Source: a virus. Taken from it: a DNA stretch of 58,994 nucleotides. Position numbers and translations under genes: made by a program. The notes below the pieces were generated by a model. It saw nothing but the letters and a program-made list of their open reading frames with translations, did no database searches and was not told the origin of the DNA. Location: positions 1 to 58,994 of the IMG/VR virus record IMGVR_UViG_3300045778_000157. One strand, written 5' to 3'. Below, piece by piece: positions 39,266-47,049 of the stretch (position 1 is its first letter; each line of letters starts with the position of its first letter).

Positions 39266-39894
39266 CCGTTCCGCACGGCCATCACCGACGCCACCGGGAA
39301 GAGCGCCAGCACGGCCTGGACGAGCGGATGGGTCAATTCCCGCGCCGTCGCCAAGGGGGCGTCCTTGGCCCTCTGCGCGGGGCTGCGGAGCGGGTTCGGC
39401 GGCATCATCGGCGGCGTGTCGAGGGTGCGCGCCACGGGCGCGGTCTTCCGCTCGGCGGGGGCGGACGGGAGGTAGTCGCGCCCGCCGCAATACATCGCCT
39501 CCAACTCGTCGTCGGTCGGCGGCGGCGGGAGGTCGGCGGGCTCCTGCGGCATCGGCGGCGCGCTCTTGGCGAGGATCCACGCCCTGCACCTCCGGCCCAT
39601 GTCCGACGTCGGGCGCGCCTCGTTCTTCAGCGACTCGATTCCGAGTTCGGCGTACATCGCCGCCTTGTCGAGGCCGTGCTCCCGCAGCGAGGCGAAGATC
39701 GCCTTGCGCGTCCTGTCGTCGAGCGGCGCCTTGGCGTCGCGCTCGGCCTGGAGTTTGGCGATCAGCGAGGACGCGTCCGCCAGAGTCTCCGGCTTGCCGC
39801 CCACCTGGATCCACTGCTTGCCCAGCTGCCCCATGAGGTCGTCGAGCCACGCCAGCTGCCGTTCGGACGGCTTCTTCTCTTCGAGTCTGTTCAT
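39229..39894 (-). CDS. Hypothetical protein, last gene of the replication operon
   Basis: 221 aa. The N-terminus (EEKKPSERQLAWLDDLMGQLGKQW) and middle helices (RKAIFASLREHGLDKAAMYAELG) look folded; the C-terminus is Pro/Ala-rich. It overlaps the convergent recombinase gene by 37 bp. ATGA coupling to the next gene upstream. Not recognised. Confidence 0.65.
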   Translation of the reverse strand: MNRLEEKKPSERQLAWLDDLMGQLGKQWIQVGGKPETLADASSLIAKLQAERDAKAPLDDRTRKAIFASLREHGLDKAAMYAELGIESLKNEARPTSDMGRRCRAWILAKSAPPMPQEPADLPPPPTDDELEAMYCGGRDYLPSAPAERKTAPVARTLDTPPMMPPNPLRSPAQRAKDAPLATARELTHPLVQAVLALFPVASVMAVRNGHSSGTSGSSAA

Positions 39895-40313
39895 TTGGTG
39901 TTCCCTTCAAGCTGCTCCACCTTGGCGTGGAGGATCTCAATATCGGCTTCCCGTGCGGAGATTTCAAGCAACGCCTTGCCGTTGGCGATCCGCGCCCGCC
40001 CGAGAAGGGCGCGCAGTTCGCGAATGTCGCGCCGCAGCGCGGAGTTATCGTTGCGGGCCTTCTCCAGCGCGTCCGCCGCGCCCGCCTCGCGGAACACCGG
40101 GTCGCGGAACCGCTCGTATTTGCCCTCGGCGCGGTCGAACCGCACCCCGAAGGCCTCCATGATGCGGCGCGAGACCCCGATCTGCCCGTTCACGAAGCGC
40201 GAGATCTGCGCCTCCTTCACGTCGGTGATGAGGGCAAGCTGACGCTGCCCGCCGTGCCTCTCCGCCACGTCGGCGACGTGCTTGCGGAACTCGGTCTGCG
40301 ACATGAAGGCCAT
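39891..40313 (-). CDS. XRE-type regulator with C-terminal coiled coil
   Basis: 140 aa from the ATG at 40313 (TGATG overlap with the helicase). N-terminal HTH: G-Q-R-Q-L-A-L-I-T-D-V-K-E-A-Q-I-S-R-F-V-N-G near residues 22-43. A long coiled coil follows (about 85-140). It lies at the end of the replication operon, so it may act as a repressor of leftward or rightward transcription. Confidence 0.7.
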   Translation of the reverse strand: MAFMSQTEFRKHVADVAERHGGQRQLALITDVKEAQISRFVNGQIGVSRRIMEAFGVRFDRAEGKYERFRDPVFREAGAADALEKARNDNSALRRDIRELRALLGRARIANGKALLEISAREADIEILHAKVEQLEGNTK

Positions 40314-42013
40314 CACTTGCCTCCCCTCTGCGGGATCCAGCGACCGTCCGAGGTCTTGGTCCACTTCGGCTTGTCCTTCTTCGCCTTGATCGCGCCGGCG
40401 AACTGCTGCGTCCGCGACACGCTGAACGTGCGGCACTCCGTGTCGAAGTCGAACTCCACCACGCCTGGGACGCCGCAGTTCTCCTGATCGCGGATCTTCT
40501 TCACGAACACCCCCGAAACCTTGTCCACCGTCACGTCGCCGAGGCGCGTGATGATGATGCCGAAGTCCGCCTTGTTCTGAAAAGCCGCCGTGTCCGCCAT
40601 GTCGTAGAGGGTGATATCCTCCGGCGCCTTCTCCGCGCCCGCCTTGGTCGGGTGCCCGACGAGGATCACCATGACGTTCATGCGCCGGCCCCACTTCTTC
40701 AGGGCGAGGATGGCGCGGTTGGCGTATTCCGTCATCGTCTCCTTCGCGCTCTTGCGATGCTCGATCTCGTTCCATGGGTCGACGAGGGCCACCTTGATCC
40801 CGTGCCTGATCACCGCCACGTCGAGGCGCGACAGGAGCCAGTCGAAGTCGGCCTCCTCGTCCGCGTCGTCGGACGGGGCGACGAACACGAAATGGTCGCG
40901 GGTGAAGTCCCACGCCATCTGCTTCATTTCGTCGTTCCACCGCGCCCGCGGCTCTCCGAGAGCCGTCGATCCGATGATGCCCTTGAGGATGTGCATGGAC
41001 ATTTCGCGGCTGAAGACGCCGATCTTCCACCCCTGTTCGAGCGCAAGCTGCGACACGAACTGCGTCGTCCACGCGCTCTTGCCGGCCCCCGCCAGTCCGG
41101 TGACGATGACCAGCGCGCCGAGATACGGCTTGAAGTGCGCGTCCATTTCCTTCCACCCCGACGACACGCATTCGGGCGGTTCCTCGTCCGGCATTTCGTC
41201 GAGCGTGTAGACTCCCGAAATGGGGTAGGGCCTGGCGACCTTCAGCATCGCGTCGATGCCCTCCCACCCGCGCTTCTCGAACACCTCGTTGGCGTCCTTG
41301 GCGAGGCGCATTTCGCCCGTCTTTCCGTCCTTCGCCCACACGTCCTTCGGCCACGCCACGAAGCCGCAGCGCACCCGCCCGAGGCGGCGCACCAGTTCCG
41401 CGCCGAGGCGGCGTCCCGGGGCGTCGTTGTCCGTCATGATGACGATGCGCTTGACGTTGGCGAGGCGGTCCCACGACGCGGACACGAACTTGAACGCCTT
41501 GTCGTTCTCCACGTCGATATCGTCCGCCGTGTCCGGCACGACCACCTCGTTGCCGTTCTCGTCCACCCCGGGCAGGTTCGCGCCGTTCGGCACCGACACG
41601 CACGGCCACCCCAGTTGCTTGAGGGTGAGGCAGTCGATCTCTCCCTCCACGATGGTGAGCGGCTTGGCGCCGGAGAGGACGTCGGGATGTTCGAGGTCCG
41701 CCGAGTTGAAGAACGCCGGCTTGGGCTTGGCGCGCTGGGTGAACTTCTTCCCCTTCTCGCGGTACTTCTCGGCGACGACCGCGCCCCTGTCGATGACGGG
41801 GAACACCAGCACCTTGCCGTTCGCGTCGGGGACGACCTCGAACGTCTCTTTGGGGCCGTTCTCCGTCTCCTTAAAGATGCCAGTTCCCTGCCACCTTCCG
41901 CTGAAGAGACCCGTATCCGCCGCCGTTGCGGCCTCGATCCCCCGCGTTTCCAGCCACGCGAGGTGCATTTCGGAAATCGCCTTGGCGCCCGTCGCCTTTT
42001 TCGTGCTGTTCAT
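40313..42013 (-). CDS. Toprim-helicase (primase-helicase) protein
   Basis: 566 aa from the ATG at 42013 with GAAGGGAA upstream; the in-frame GTG at 42037 is less supported. It has L-E-T-R-G-I near residue 25, Toprim motif V-E-G-E-I-D near 125, D-N-D-A-P-G-R near 195, and a C-terminal RecA-type helicase with G-L-A-G-A-G-K-S near 305. This is T7 gp4/Twinkle-like but lacks the N-terminal zinc finger, which is encoded separately in the next gene. It would unwind and prime at the fork. Confidence 0.85.
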   Translation of the reverse strand: MNSTKKATGAKAISEMHLAWLETRGIEAATAADTGLFSGRWQGTGIFKETENGPKETFEVVPDANGKVLVFPVIDRGAVVAEKYREKGKKFTQRAKPKPAFFNSADLEHPDVLSGAKPLTIVEGEIDCLTLKQLGWPCVSVPNGANLPGVDENGNEVVVPDTADDIDVENDKAFKFVSASWDRLANVKRIVIMTDNDAPGRRLGAELVRRLGRVRCGFVAWPKDVWAKDGKTGEMRLAKDANEVFEKRGWEGIDAMLKVARPYPISGVYTLDEMPDEEPPECVSSGWKEMDAHFKPYLGALVIVTGLAGAGKSAWTTQFVSQLALEQGWKIGVFSREMSMHILKGIIGSTALGEPRARWNDEMKQMAWDFTRDHFVFVAPSDDADEEADFDWLLSRLDVAVIRHGIKVALVDPWNEIEHRKSAKETMTEYANRAILALKKWGRRMNVMVILVGHPTKAGAEKAPEDITLYDMADTAAFQNKADFGIIITRLGDVTVDKVSGVFVKKIRDQENCGVPGVVEFDFDTECRTFSVSRTQQFAGAIKAKKDKPKWTKTSDGRWIPQRGGK

Positions 42014-42230
42014 AGTATTTCCCTTCTTCGTAGCCACAGTGGTGGCAATGGCAGACCACGCCTTCGCGGTCGATCTTCACCGCCAGAACCTTGGTGTTCT
42101 GGTTGTGTTTCTTGCGCGAGGCGGAACACGTCGGGCAGGTCGTCCGGTATTCCCCCTCGCTCGTCGACCGCATCTGCCGCGTGTCGATGCCGAGTTCGTT
42201 CAACAGTTCGGAGGCCGAGCGGATTCGCAT
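41871..42230 (-). CDS. Primase zinc-binding protein, separate gene
   Basis: 119 aa. The first ~75 residues contain C-P-T-C (Cys33, Cys36 region) and C-H-C-H-H-C-G, the zinc-binding pattern of bacterial and phage primases. After about residue 78 the peptide overlaps the helicase gene in another frame for 143 bp and has no recognisable fold. In most phages this domain is fused to the Toprim-helicase. Here the two frames are offset. Confidence 0.75.
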   Translation of the reverse strand: MRIRSASELLNELGIDTRQMRSTSEGEYRTTCPTCSASRKKHNQNTKVLAVKIDREGVVCHCHHCGYEEGKYYEQHEKGDGRQGDFRNAPRVAGNAGDRGRNGGGYGSLQRKVAGNWHL

Positions 42231-42240
42231 GGCGGTCCTC

Positions 42241-43149
42241 CTAGCGTCCGGCCGTGGGGAGGCTCGTCTTGCCCGCCCATGAGGACTGAGCGGGCCGCGT
42301 CCCGCCGCTCTTCGAGCCGTTCTGCCCCGTGGCGAGGACGGCCTCGCGCTGCTTCTTCACCACGCCCATGCACCACCCGAGCGGGTCGGCCTTGCCCTGC
42401 CTGTGGGCGTCCGCCACGATGCCGAGCAAGGCGCCCGCGTGGCTGTCTCCGCCCAGCAGCTTGAGCATCTGCCCGATGGACGAGCGCACGTTGGCGTCCG
42501 ACTTCCTACCGTCCTCCGAGAGGTAGGCGCGGCACTTGTCGCCGAACAGACGCTCCTTCGGGTCGATGCCCATCAGCCCGTCCGCCTCGGGGGAAGCCTT
42601 CGGCTGTTCCTGCGCCGAAGGGACGGCCTGGGCCTTCGCCTCCAACGCGTGAACGGGCGAAGCCGAGCCCGCCTCGTCCGCTTGCGGCGGGGCCGTATCT
42701 TTAGATACGGAATAAGGTGACTCTGACTCTGACTCTGAAACGGGCGCGCGATGCATTGCGTCCGCATCGGCGGTATCGTTGTTTTTCAACGACTTACCCC
42801 AGCGTTTCGCCGCGTTATCAGCCGCCTTTACGGCCTTTATCGAGGCCTTATCGGCCTCCTTTCCCTGTCTTTCATTGACGAAACCCGCCTCGGTGAGGAC
42901 GAAGAAGCGGGGCAGGATCTTGTCCAGCAGGGTGTGGGCCTTCCTGTGGTGGAAGTCGGCGATCTTGCTCTGCAACAGGCGGGTGAGGACGGTGCGGTCG
43001 GCGGGCAGGACGCAGCCGACGAGGTGCCAGGCGCACATGAGAAGCACCATGTAGACGCCGTGTTCCTCCGCCGTCAGGTCGAACGTGTCGGCCAGATAGT
43101 CGGTCGGATAGAGCGGCATCCACGCCATTTTCGTGGATTTGTTCGACAT
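42241..43149 (-). CDS. DUF1376-like replication initiator
   Basis: 302 aa. The N-terminus M-A-W-M-P-L-Y-P-T-D-Y-L-A-D-T with H-G-V-Y-M-V-L-L is the typical DUF1376 signature, thought to be winged-helix initiators. The middle is Ser/Ala/Pro-rich and includes S-E-S-E-S-E-S encoded by a short tandem repeat. The C-terminal ~80 residues have I-G-Q-M-L-K-L-L. The gene contains composite iteron copy C, like an origin inside an initiator gene. Transcribed from a TTGACA promoter just upstream. Confidence 0.72.
   Translation of the reverse strand: MSNKSTKMAWMPLYPTDYLADTFDLTAEEHGVYMVLLMCAWHLVGCVLPADRTVLTRLLQSKIADFHHRKAHTLLDKILPRFFVLTEAGFVNERQGKEADKASIKAVKAADNAAKRWGKSLKNNDTADADAMHRAPVSESESESPYSVSKDTAPPQADEAGSASPVHALEAKAQAVPSAQEQPKASPEADGLMGIDPKERLFGDKCRAYLSEDGRKSDANVRSSIGQMLKLLGGDSHAGALLGIVADAHRQGKADPLGWCMGVVKKQREAVLATGQNGSKSGGTRPAQSSWAGKTSLPTAGR
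42693..42710. repeat. Inverted repeat in the initiator gene
   Basis: CCGTATCT-TT-AGATACGG, perfect 8-bp arms. It lies about 50 bp from the palindrome of iteron copy C. Possible binding site for an initiator. Confidence 0.5.
42757..42863. repeat. Composite iteron element, copy C, inside initiator gene
   Basis: TGCGTCCGCAT (42757-42767), a 30-bp gap holding a T-rich hairpin TCGTTG-TTTTT-CAACGA (42776-42792), then six tandem 11-bp units (42798-42863) ending in TATC, TTTC or TTTA. The palindrome-to-array spacing equals that of copies A and B. It overlaps coding sequence in the K-E-A-D-K-A-S-I-K-A region. Confidence 0.75.
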
Positions 43150-43201
43150 TTCTTGGAACTCCCTTGGCGCGCCCCACGGGGGAATCGGGCGCGGTGTCTA
43201 A

Positions 43202-43230
43202 AAATTGATCGAATGGCGGAACGTGTCAAC
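43202..43230 (-). promoter_or_regulatory. Probable promoter for the initiator operon
   Basis: TTGACA (43230-43225), 17 bp, AATTTT (43207-43202) on the minus strand, followed by TTTTTAGAC, similar to the operator half-site at P3. GANTC is at 43182-43186. The -35 lies inside the end of the upstream gene. Confidence 0.5.
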
Positions 43231-43684
43231 GACCATTTTTCGGTTTCGAAGAATCTTGATATCCGTTCTTGTGCTCCCGCCGCAGATCGTCGAGGTGCAA
43301 CATGCTGGCGACCTGTCCCGACCCCCGCGTCAGTTCCGTGGCCGTCTCGTCCGCGTCCATCCGCTCGTCCACGTAGAAGTCCACGTCGCGGATCCCCGAC
43401 GTCGAGTAGCCCTTGAGGCGCGAGTAGTGGATCCGCACCCCGAACGGCGCCACCGCCTCCCTCGCGTAGTCCGAGAACTTCGGGAGTTCCTTCTGGCGGA
43501 TGCCCAGGGCCTTCACCATCGCGAGGCTCGGCACGTCGAGCGGCCAGTGCTCCGCGAACACGGCAAGCATCCGCCATCCGCACGTCGCGAGGCGGACGAA
43601 CGCCCCGTCGATCCTGCAATCGCGGCGGTGTTCGTCCTCGAACAGTTCGATCACGGCCCCTGGGCGGCTGCTGTCGATGCTCAC
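43226..43684 (-). CDS. Hypothetical protein
   Basis: 152 aa from a GTG at 43684 (GTGA coupling). It has D-E-H-R-R-D-C-R-I-D-G-A-F-V-R-L near residue 17 and I-H-Y-S-R-L-K-G-Y-S-T-S near 85. It looks like a small mixed alpha/beta domain. Position between the GcrA-like and initiator genes suggests a regulatory or replication role. Not recognised. Confidence 0.62.
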   Translation of the reverse strand: MSIDSSRPGAVIELFEDEHRRDCRIDGAFVRLATCGWRMLAVFAEHWPLDVPSLAMVKALGIRQKELPKFSDYAREAVAPFGVRIHYSRLKGYSTSGIRDVDFYVDERMDADETATELTRGSGQVASMLHLDDLRREHKNGYQDSSKPKNGR

Positions 43685-44049
43685 TTGGCCTTTCCCGTGT
43701 AGGCGATGCGGTGGTGGCTGTCGCAGTAATGCCTACCCCTGCCCGTCGTCCCGCCGCAATAGCCGAAGTCCTCCGCCCCGACGTCGCCGAGCGGCCACAT
43801 GCACGTCATGCCGAACACGGTGGATTCGATGGCGAGGGTGCCGTCGCGGGCCTCGAACAGTTCGAGGACGCGCCTGGGGAGGTTCGTCTCGACCCTGCGC
43901 GTCTTCGAGCCGTAGCGTTCGGCGAGGATGCCCGCCGCGTGGAGGGACGACACCCGACCGATCACGGCGGAGCGCGACAGGCCGACCTTCTCCGAAATGG
44001 CGGTGGCCGAAGCCCCGTCCTCGAACAGGTGGATTATTTCCTCTTCCAC
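43681..44049 (-). CDS. GcrA-like cell-cycle regulator
   Basis: 122 aa from a GTG at 44049. The N-terminal HTH (G-A-S-A-T-A-I-S-E-K-V-G-L-S-R-S-A-V-I-G-R-V) matches the GcrA pattern. The C-terminal C-M-W-P-L-G-D near 82 and F-G-Y-C-G-G ... H-Y-C-D-S-H-H-R-I-A-Y near 93-117 match its conserved metal-like and sigma70-contact tail. In Caulobacter GcrA binds RNA polymerase sigma70 and acts at promoters with methylated GANTC. A phage copy could redirect host polymerase. The N-terminal tryptophan region is shortened. Confidence 0.75.
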   Translation of the reverse strand: MEEEIIHLFEDGASATAISEKVGLSRSAVIGRVSSLHAAGILAERYGSKTRRVETNLPRRVLELFEARDGTLAIESTVFGMTCMWPLGDVGAEDFGYCGGTTGRGRHYCDSHHRIAYTGKAK

Positions 44050-44086
44050 GTCGCTTCTGCCCCGCCGTTTTTTGACGGACTCCGGG

Positions 44087-44626
44087 CTAGAACTCCCAAC
44101 GAAAGGGCTCTGCCCCCTCTATCGTGTTCGGCGCGGAGATCACCACCACGCCCGCCGACTCGAACACGATGGGGCCGGAACCGGATTCTTCCAAGCCCTC
44201 GTCCTCGAAGGCCGGAGAGGCGCCCATCACCCCGCTCTCGCGCAGGATCTCCGGCTCGTCGTAGTCGGCGAAGGCCTCCACCATCGGCGAACCCTCGAAC
44301 GCGTCGTCGGGGTGCGTCTCCCCCGCTTCGATGGGCTTCGGAGCCTCGGTGAGGACGGCCGGCGACAGCTTCGGCCTGGGCAGCGTGAACCTGCCGAGCA
44401 TCGGCCACGCCACCCCCTCGGGCCAGCGTCCCGCGAAGTCCGTCACCACCGCGTCGTAGGTCTTCAGCGTGAGTCCGGCCTTCGAGTTGGGCAGGATCTT
44501 CTTGCAGAACTTCGCGTCGTTCACGCAGGAGCGGCGGCACACCGTGGCTGGCGACAGCTTCGACCACGCGGAATATCGCGAAACGATTTCAAACAGGTGC
44601 GCCTTGGCTGCGGCTTCCAACATCAT
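44087..44626 (-). CDS. Probable small regulator, first gene of the replication operon
   Basis: 179 aa, starts MMLEAAAKAHLFEIVSRY. The N-terminal ~75 residues (W-S-K-L-S-P-A-T-V-C-R-R ... T-Y-D-A-V-V-T-D-F ... W-P-E-G-V-A-W-P) resemble small HTH-containing proteins of alphaproteobacteria. The rest is acidic and disordered. It is divergent to the recombination operon across a control region with promoters and palindromes. Could be the repressor. Confidence 0.55.
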   Translation of the reverse strand: MMLEAAAKAHLFEIVSRYSAWSKLSPATVCRRSCVNDAKFCKKILPNSKAGLTLKTYDAVVTDFAGRWPEGVAWPMLGRFTLPRPKLSPAVLTEAPKPIEAGETHPDDAFEGSPMVEAFADYDEPEILRESGVMGASPAFEDEGLEESGSGPIVFESAGVVVISAPNTIEGAEPFRWEF

Positions 44627-44792
44627 CGAACCCCGAGAACTTTGTTAACGATTCTTGGATAGGGTGAGATTTCGCCCTCTCGCAATGAGGTTGGTGTGGG
44701 AAGGTTCCCAAGAACCGCTTGACGCGTTCTTCAAATCGATCCATAACAACAGTTATGAAACCGCTCCAAGGCGGTTTAGAAGGGAGCATCAC
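44627..44792. promoter_or_regulatory. Divergent control region
   Basis: Minus strand: TTGCGA (44685-44680), 17 bp, CTATCC (44662-44657). Plus strand: TTGACG (44719-44724), 17 bp, CATAAC (44742-44747). ATAAC-AACA-GTTAT palindrome (44743-44756) on the plus -10. GANTC at 44650-44654. A leader hairpin AAACCGC/GCGGTTT (44758-44777) precedes the ribosome binding site of the 44793 gene. Confidence 0.55.
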
Positions 44793-46082
44793 ATGAAAAT
44801 CCTGTCGATGAAGGCCGAGAACTTCAAGCGTTTGCGGGCCGTGGAGATCACGCCCAAGTCCGCCGTGGTGGACGTGACGGGCCGCAACGCCCAGGGCAAG
44901 ACCTCGGTGCTGGACGCCATCCTCGCCGCGCTCGGCGGAGAGGGCGAGATCCAGCGCAAGCCGATCCGCGCCGGGGAGGAACAGGCCGTCATCCGCCTCG
45001 ACCTCGGCGACGTCGTGGTCACCCGCACCTTCAAGGCGAAGGAGGACGGCGACTTCACCACCTCGCTGAAGGTCGACGCGACCAACGGCGCCCGCTTCAC
45101 CTCGCCGCAGCACCTGCTGGACAGCCTCGTGGGGCCGCTGTCGTTCGACCCCCTCGCCTTCACCCGCCTCTCCGCCAAGGAACAGGCGGACGGCCTCAAG
45201 CGGCTCGTCAAGGGCTTCGACTTCGCCGCCGCCGACAAGGCGGACAAGGACGACTACGCCAAGCGCACCGACCTCAACCGCGAGGCGAAGCGGCTGCGCT
45301 CGTCCTATTCCTCCATCGTCGTTCCGGCGGACGCTCCCGCCGAGGCGGTTGACGAATCCGCGCTCGTCGCCGAACTCGAAGGCGCGGCCAAGTTCAACGG
45401 CGAACTGGACAAGCGCAAGGCGCGCCGCGTCGAGGCCAACAACCAGATCCGCGCATGGCGCCAGGACGCCGGAAACTTCAACGAGGAAGCCGACAACCTC
45501 CGCATCCGCATCGCCGAACTCGAAGAAGCGGCGAACGCCAACCGCAAGGCGGCGGACGACCTCCAAGACAAGCTGAACGCCGCCGCGCCGCTGCCGGAGG
45601 CGGTGGACGTGTCGCGGGTGGCGCAGATACTCAACGGCGCCCGCGCCGCCAACGCGGCCTTCGCCAAGTCGCAGGAGCGCGGCGAACTCGGCGCACAGGC
45701 CCACAGGGCCGAGACGGACGCGGAAGCCCTGACCAGGGCCATGGAGTCCCGCGCCAAGGCCAAGGCCGAGGCGATCAAGGCGGCGAAGCTGCCGGTGGAA
45801 GGCCTGTCGTTCGACGCGGACGGACTCACTCTCAACGGACTGCCGTTCGAACAGGCCTCCGGCGCCGAACAGCTGCGCGCCTCCATCGCCATCGCGGCCG
45901 CGCAGAACTCCAGGCTGCGGGTGCTGCGCGTGAAGGACGGGAGCCTGTTGGACGCGGACGGCAAGCGCGTCCTCATGCAGTTCGCCCAGGCGAACGACTG
46001 GCAGATCTGGATCGAATCGGTGGACGCGTCCGGCAAGATCGGCTTCGTCATCGAGGACGGCGCCGTGGCTTCGGCGAACTGA
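44793..46082 (+). CDS. RecF/SbcC-like ABC ATPase
   Basis: 429 aa. Walker A G-R-N-A-Q-G-K-T-S at residues 30-38, coiled coil around 180-300, and a C-terminal signature-like A-S-G-A-E-Q-L-R-A-S-I-A-I-A near 365 followed by a Walker B-like region. Head-coil-head layout of the RecF/SbcC/SMC ATPases in short form. It leads the recombination operon with exonuclease, Rad52 and SSB genes, so it is probably a nuclease or annealing partner. Confidence 0.82.
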   Translation: MKILSMKAENFKRLRAVEITPKSAVVDVTGRNAQGKTSVLDAILAALGGEGEIQRKPIRAGEEQAVIRLDLGDVVVTRTFKAKEDGDFTTSLKVDATNGARFTSPQHLLDSLVGPLSFDPLAFTRLSAKEQADGLKRLVKGFDFAAADKADKDDYAKRTDLNREAKRLRSSYSSIVVPADAPAEAVDESALVAELEGAAKFNGELDKRKARRVEANNQIRAWRQDAGNFNEEADNLRIRIAELEEAANANRKAADDLQDKLNAAAPLPEAVDVSRVAQILNGARAANAAFAKSQERGELGAQAHRAETDAEALTRAMESRAKAKAEAIKAAKLPVEGLSFDADGLTLNGLPFEQASGAEQLRASIAIAAAQNSRLRVLRVKDGSLLDADGKRVLMQFAQANDWQIWIESVDASGKIGFVIEDGAVASAN

Positions 46083-46093
46083 TGGAGGGGAGC

Positions 46094-46348
46094 ATGAAGA
46101 GCGATCTCGTCGATCTGGAACTGGCGGTCCACCACGAAACCGAAAAGGCCGTCCACCACGAAACCGAAAAGGCCGTCCTCGTCTCGGAGACGGGCGACAG
46201 GGCCAAGGCCGTGTGGCTCCCGCTTCAGGCGTGTGAGGTGGAATACAAGCCGATCACCGGCTGCATGGTCGGAGGGCGCAAGCGTCCGTTCCGCCTTGCC
46301 ACGGTGACCATGCGCGAGTCCCTCGCCGTGGAAAAGGGACTCGCATAA
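46094..46348 (+). CDS. Small protein with duplicated octapeptide
   Basis: 84 aa from the ATG at 46094 with GGAGGGG upstream (an ATG at 46082 overlapping the ATPase stop is possible). It contains V-H-H-E-T-E-K-A twice in a row, encoded by a perfect 24-bp tandem repeat (46127-46150 and 46151-46174). The second half is strand-rich. Function unknown. Confidence 0.65.
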   Translation: MKSDLVDLELAVHHETEKAVHHETEKAVLVSETGDRAKAVWLPLQACEVEYKPITGCMVGGRKRPFRLATVTMRESLAVEKGLA

Positions 46349-46353
46349 AGGCA

Positions 46354-46412
46354 GAAACCTAGGGGGAGCAATCCCCCGATGGTCGCGCCGTCACGCGGCG
46401 CCCGTCGAGGCC
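46354..46412 (+). ncRNA. Two-hairpin RNA-like element, copy 1
   Basis: GGGGGA-GCAA-TCCCCC (46362-46377, GNRA-type loop), CGATGGTC, then GCGCCG-TCACG-CGGCGC (46385-46401), then GAGGCC. The same layout occurs at 48877-48935 with compensating changes in the second stem. It lies between two genes of the recombination operon. Confidence 0.65.
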
Positions 46413-46445
46413 AAGCACGTCGGACACAAGCAAGGGGAGCCTATC

Positions 46446-46961
46446 ATGGGCATGTCGGGACTTCAGAACTGCAAACAGGGCGTCTACAACCTCTCCGAAG
46501 GCTCGGAGTGGGCGGACGTCGCGCTGGACGACGCCGCCAACGCCATCGCCGCCAAGTGGAAGGAGATCCACGACTTCGGCGGACTGGACGACGACGAGCG
46601 GCGCATCATGGTCCGCTTCGCCGAACTGTTCCACATGCCGCAGCACGTGTGGGGCCGCATCGAATGGCACTACGAGTTCGACGCGGGCGACTTCCTGTTC
46701 GCCGTGCCGCTCAACGACCGCACCCGCGACGTGACGTTCGCCGACGTCTCCCGCGTCGAGGTGCTGGACGATGAAGGGGAGACCATCGGCTACGTGGCCG
46801 GCGACCTGTTCCGCGCCGTCCAGGCCGCTCCGAGCGGCTGCGACAGGCTCAAGGAACTCGCCTCGTCCCTGCTGACCTTCCACAACACGGGATTCGACAG
46901 CGGGAAAGAGGCCGGCGCGAAGGATCTGCGTTGTAAGCTGCGGAGCCTCCTGGATATCTAG
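46446..46961 (+). CDS. Hypothetical protein
   Basis: 171 aa, ATG at 46446 with AAGGGGAGC upstream. Features: N-C-K-Q-G-V-Y-N-L-S-E-G-S-E-W near the front, a helical DDAANAIAAKWKEIHDF, a beta-rich R-I-E-W-H-Y-E-F-D-A-G-D-F-L-F-A-V-P middle, and a helical end. Acidic overall. Not recognised. Just before a strong terminator. Confidence 0.65.
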   Translation: MGMSGLQNCKQGVYNLSEGSEWADVALDDAANAIAAKWKEIHDFGGLDDDERRIMVRFAELFHMPQHVWGRIEWHYEFDAGDFLFAVPLNDRTRDVTFADVSRVEVLDDEGETIGYVAGDLFRAVQAAPSGCDRLKELASSLLTFHNTGFDSGKEAGAKDLRCKLRSLLDI

Positions 46962-46988
46962 CTATCCGCAACATCGATGGCGCGAAAC

Positions 46989-47014
46989 CGAGGCGGGGTC
47001 GTCCCGCCTCTTTT
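46989..47014 (+). terminator. Intrinsic terminator
   Basis: GAGGCGGG-GTCGT-CCCGCCTC followed by TTTTT. It ends the first part of the recombination operon, 28 bp after the stop at 46961. Confidence 0.9.
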
Positions 47015-47049
47015 TATTCAAGAATCGTTGTCATTGTCCTTAAATAACT

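Noticed and set aside
41871-42037. Programmed +1 frameshift joining zinc domain and Toprim-helicase
   Set aside because: No recognised +1 slippery site or paused codon is visible, and the helicase has its own ribosome binding site. A sequencing error remains possible and is noted in the findings.
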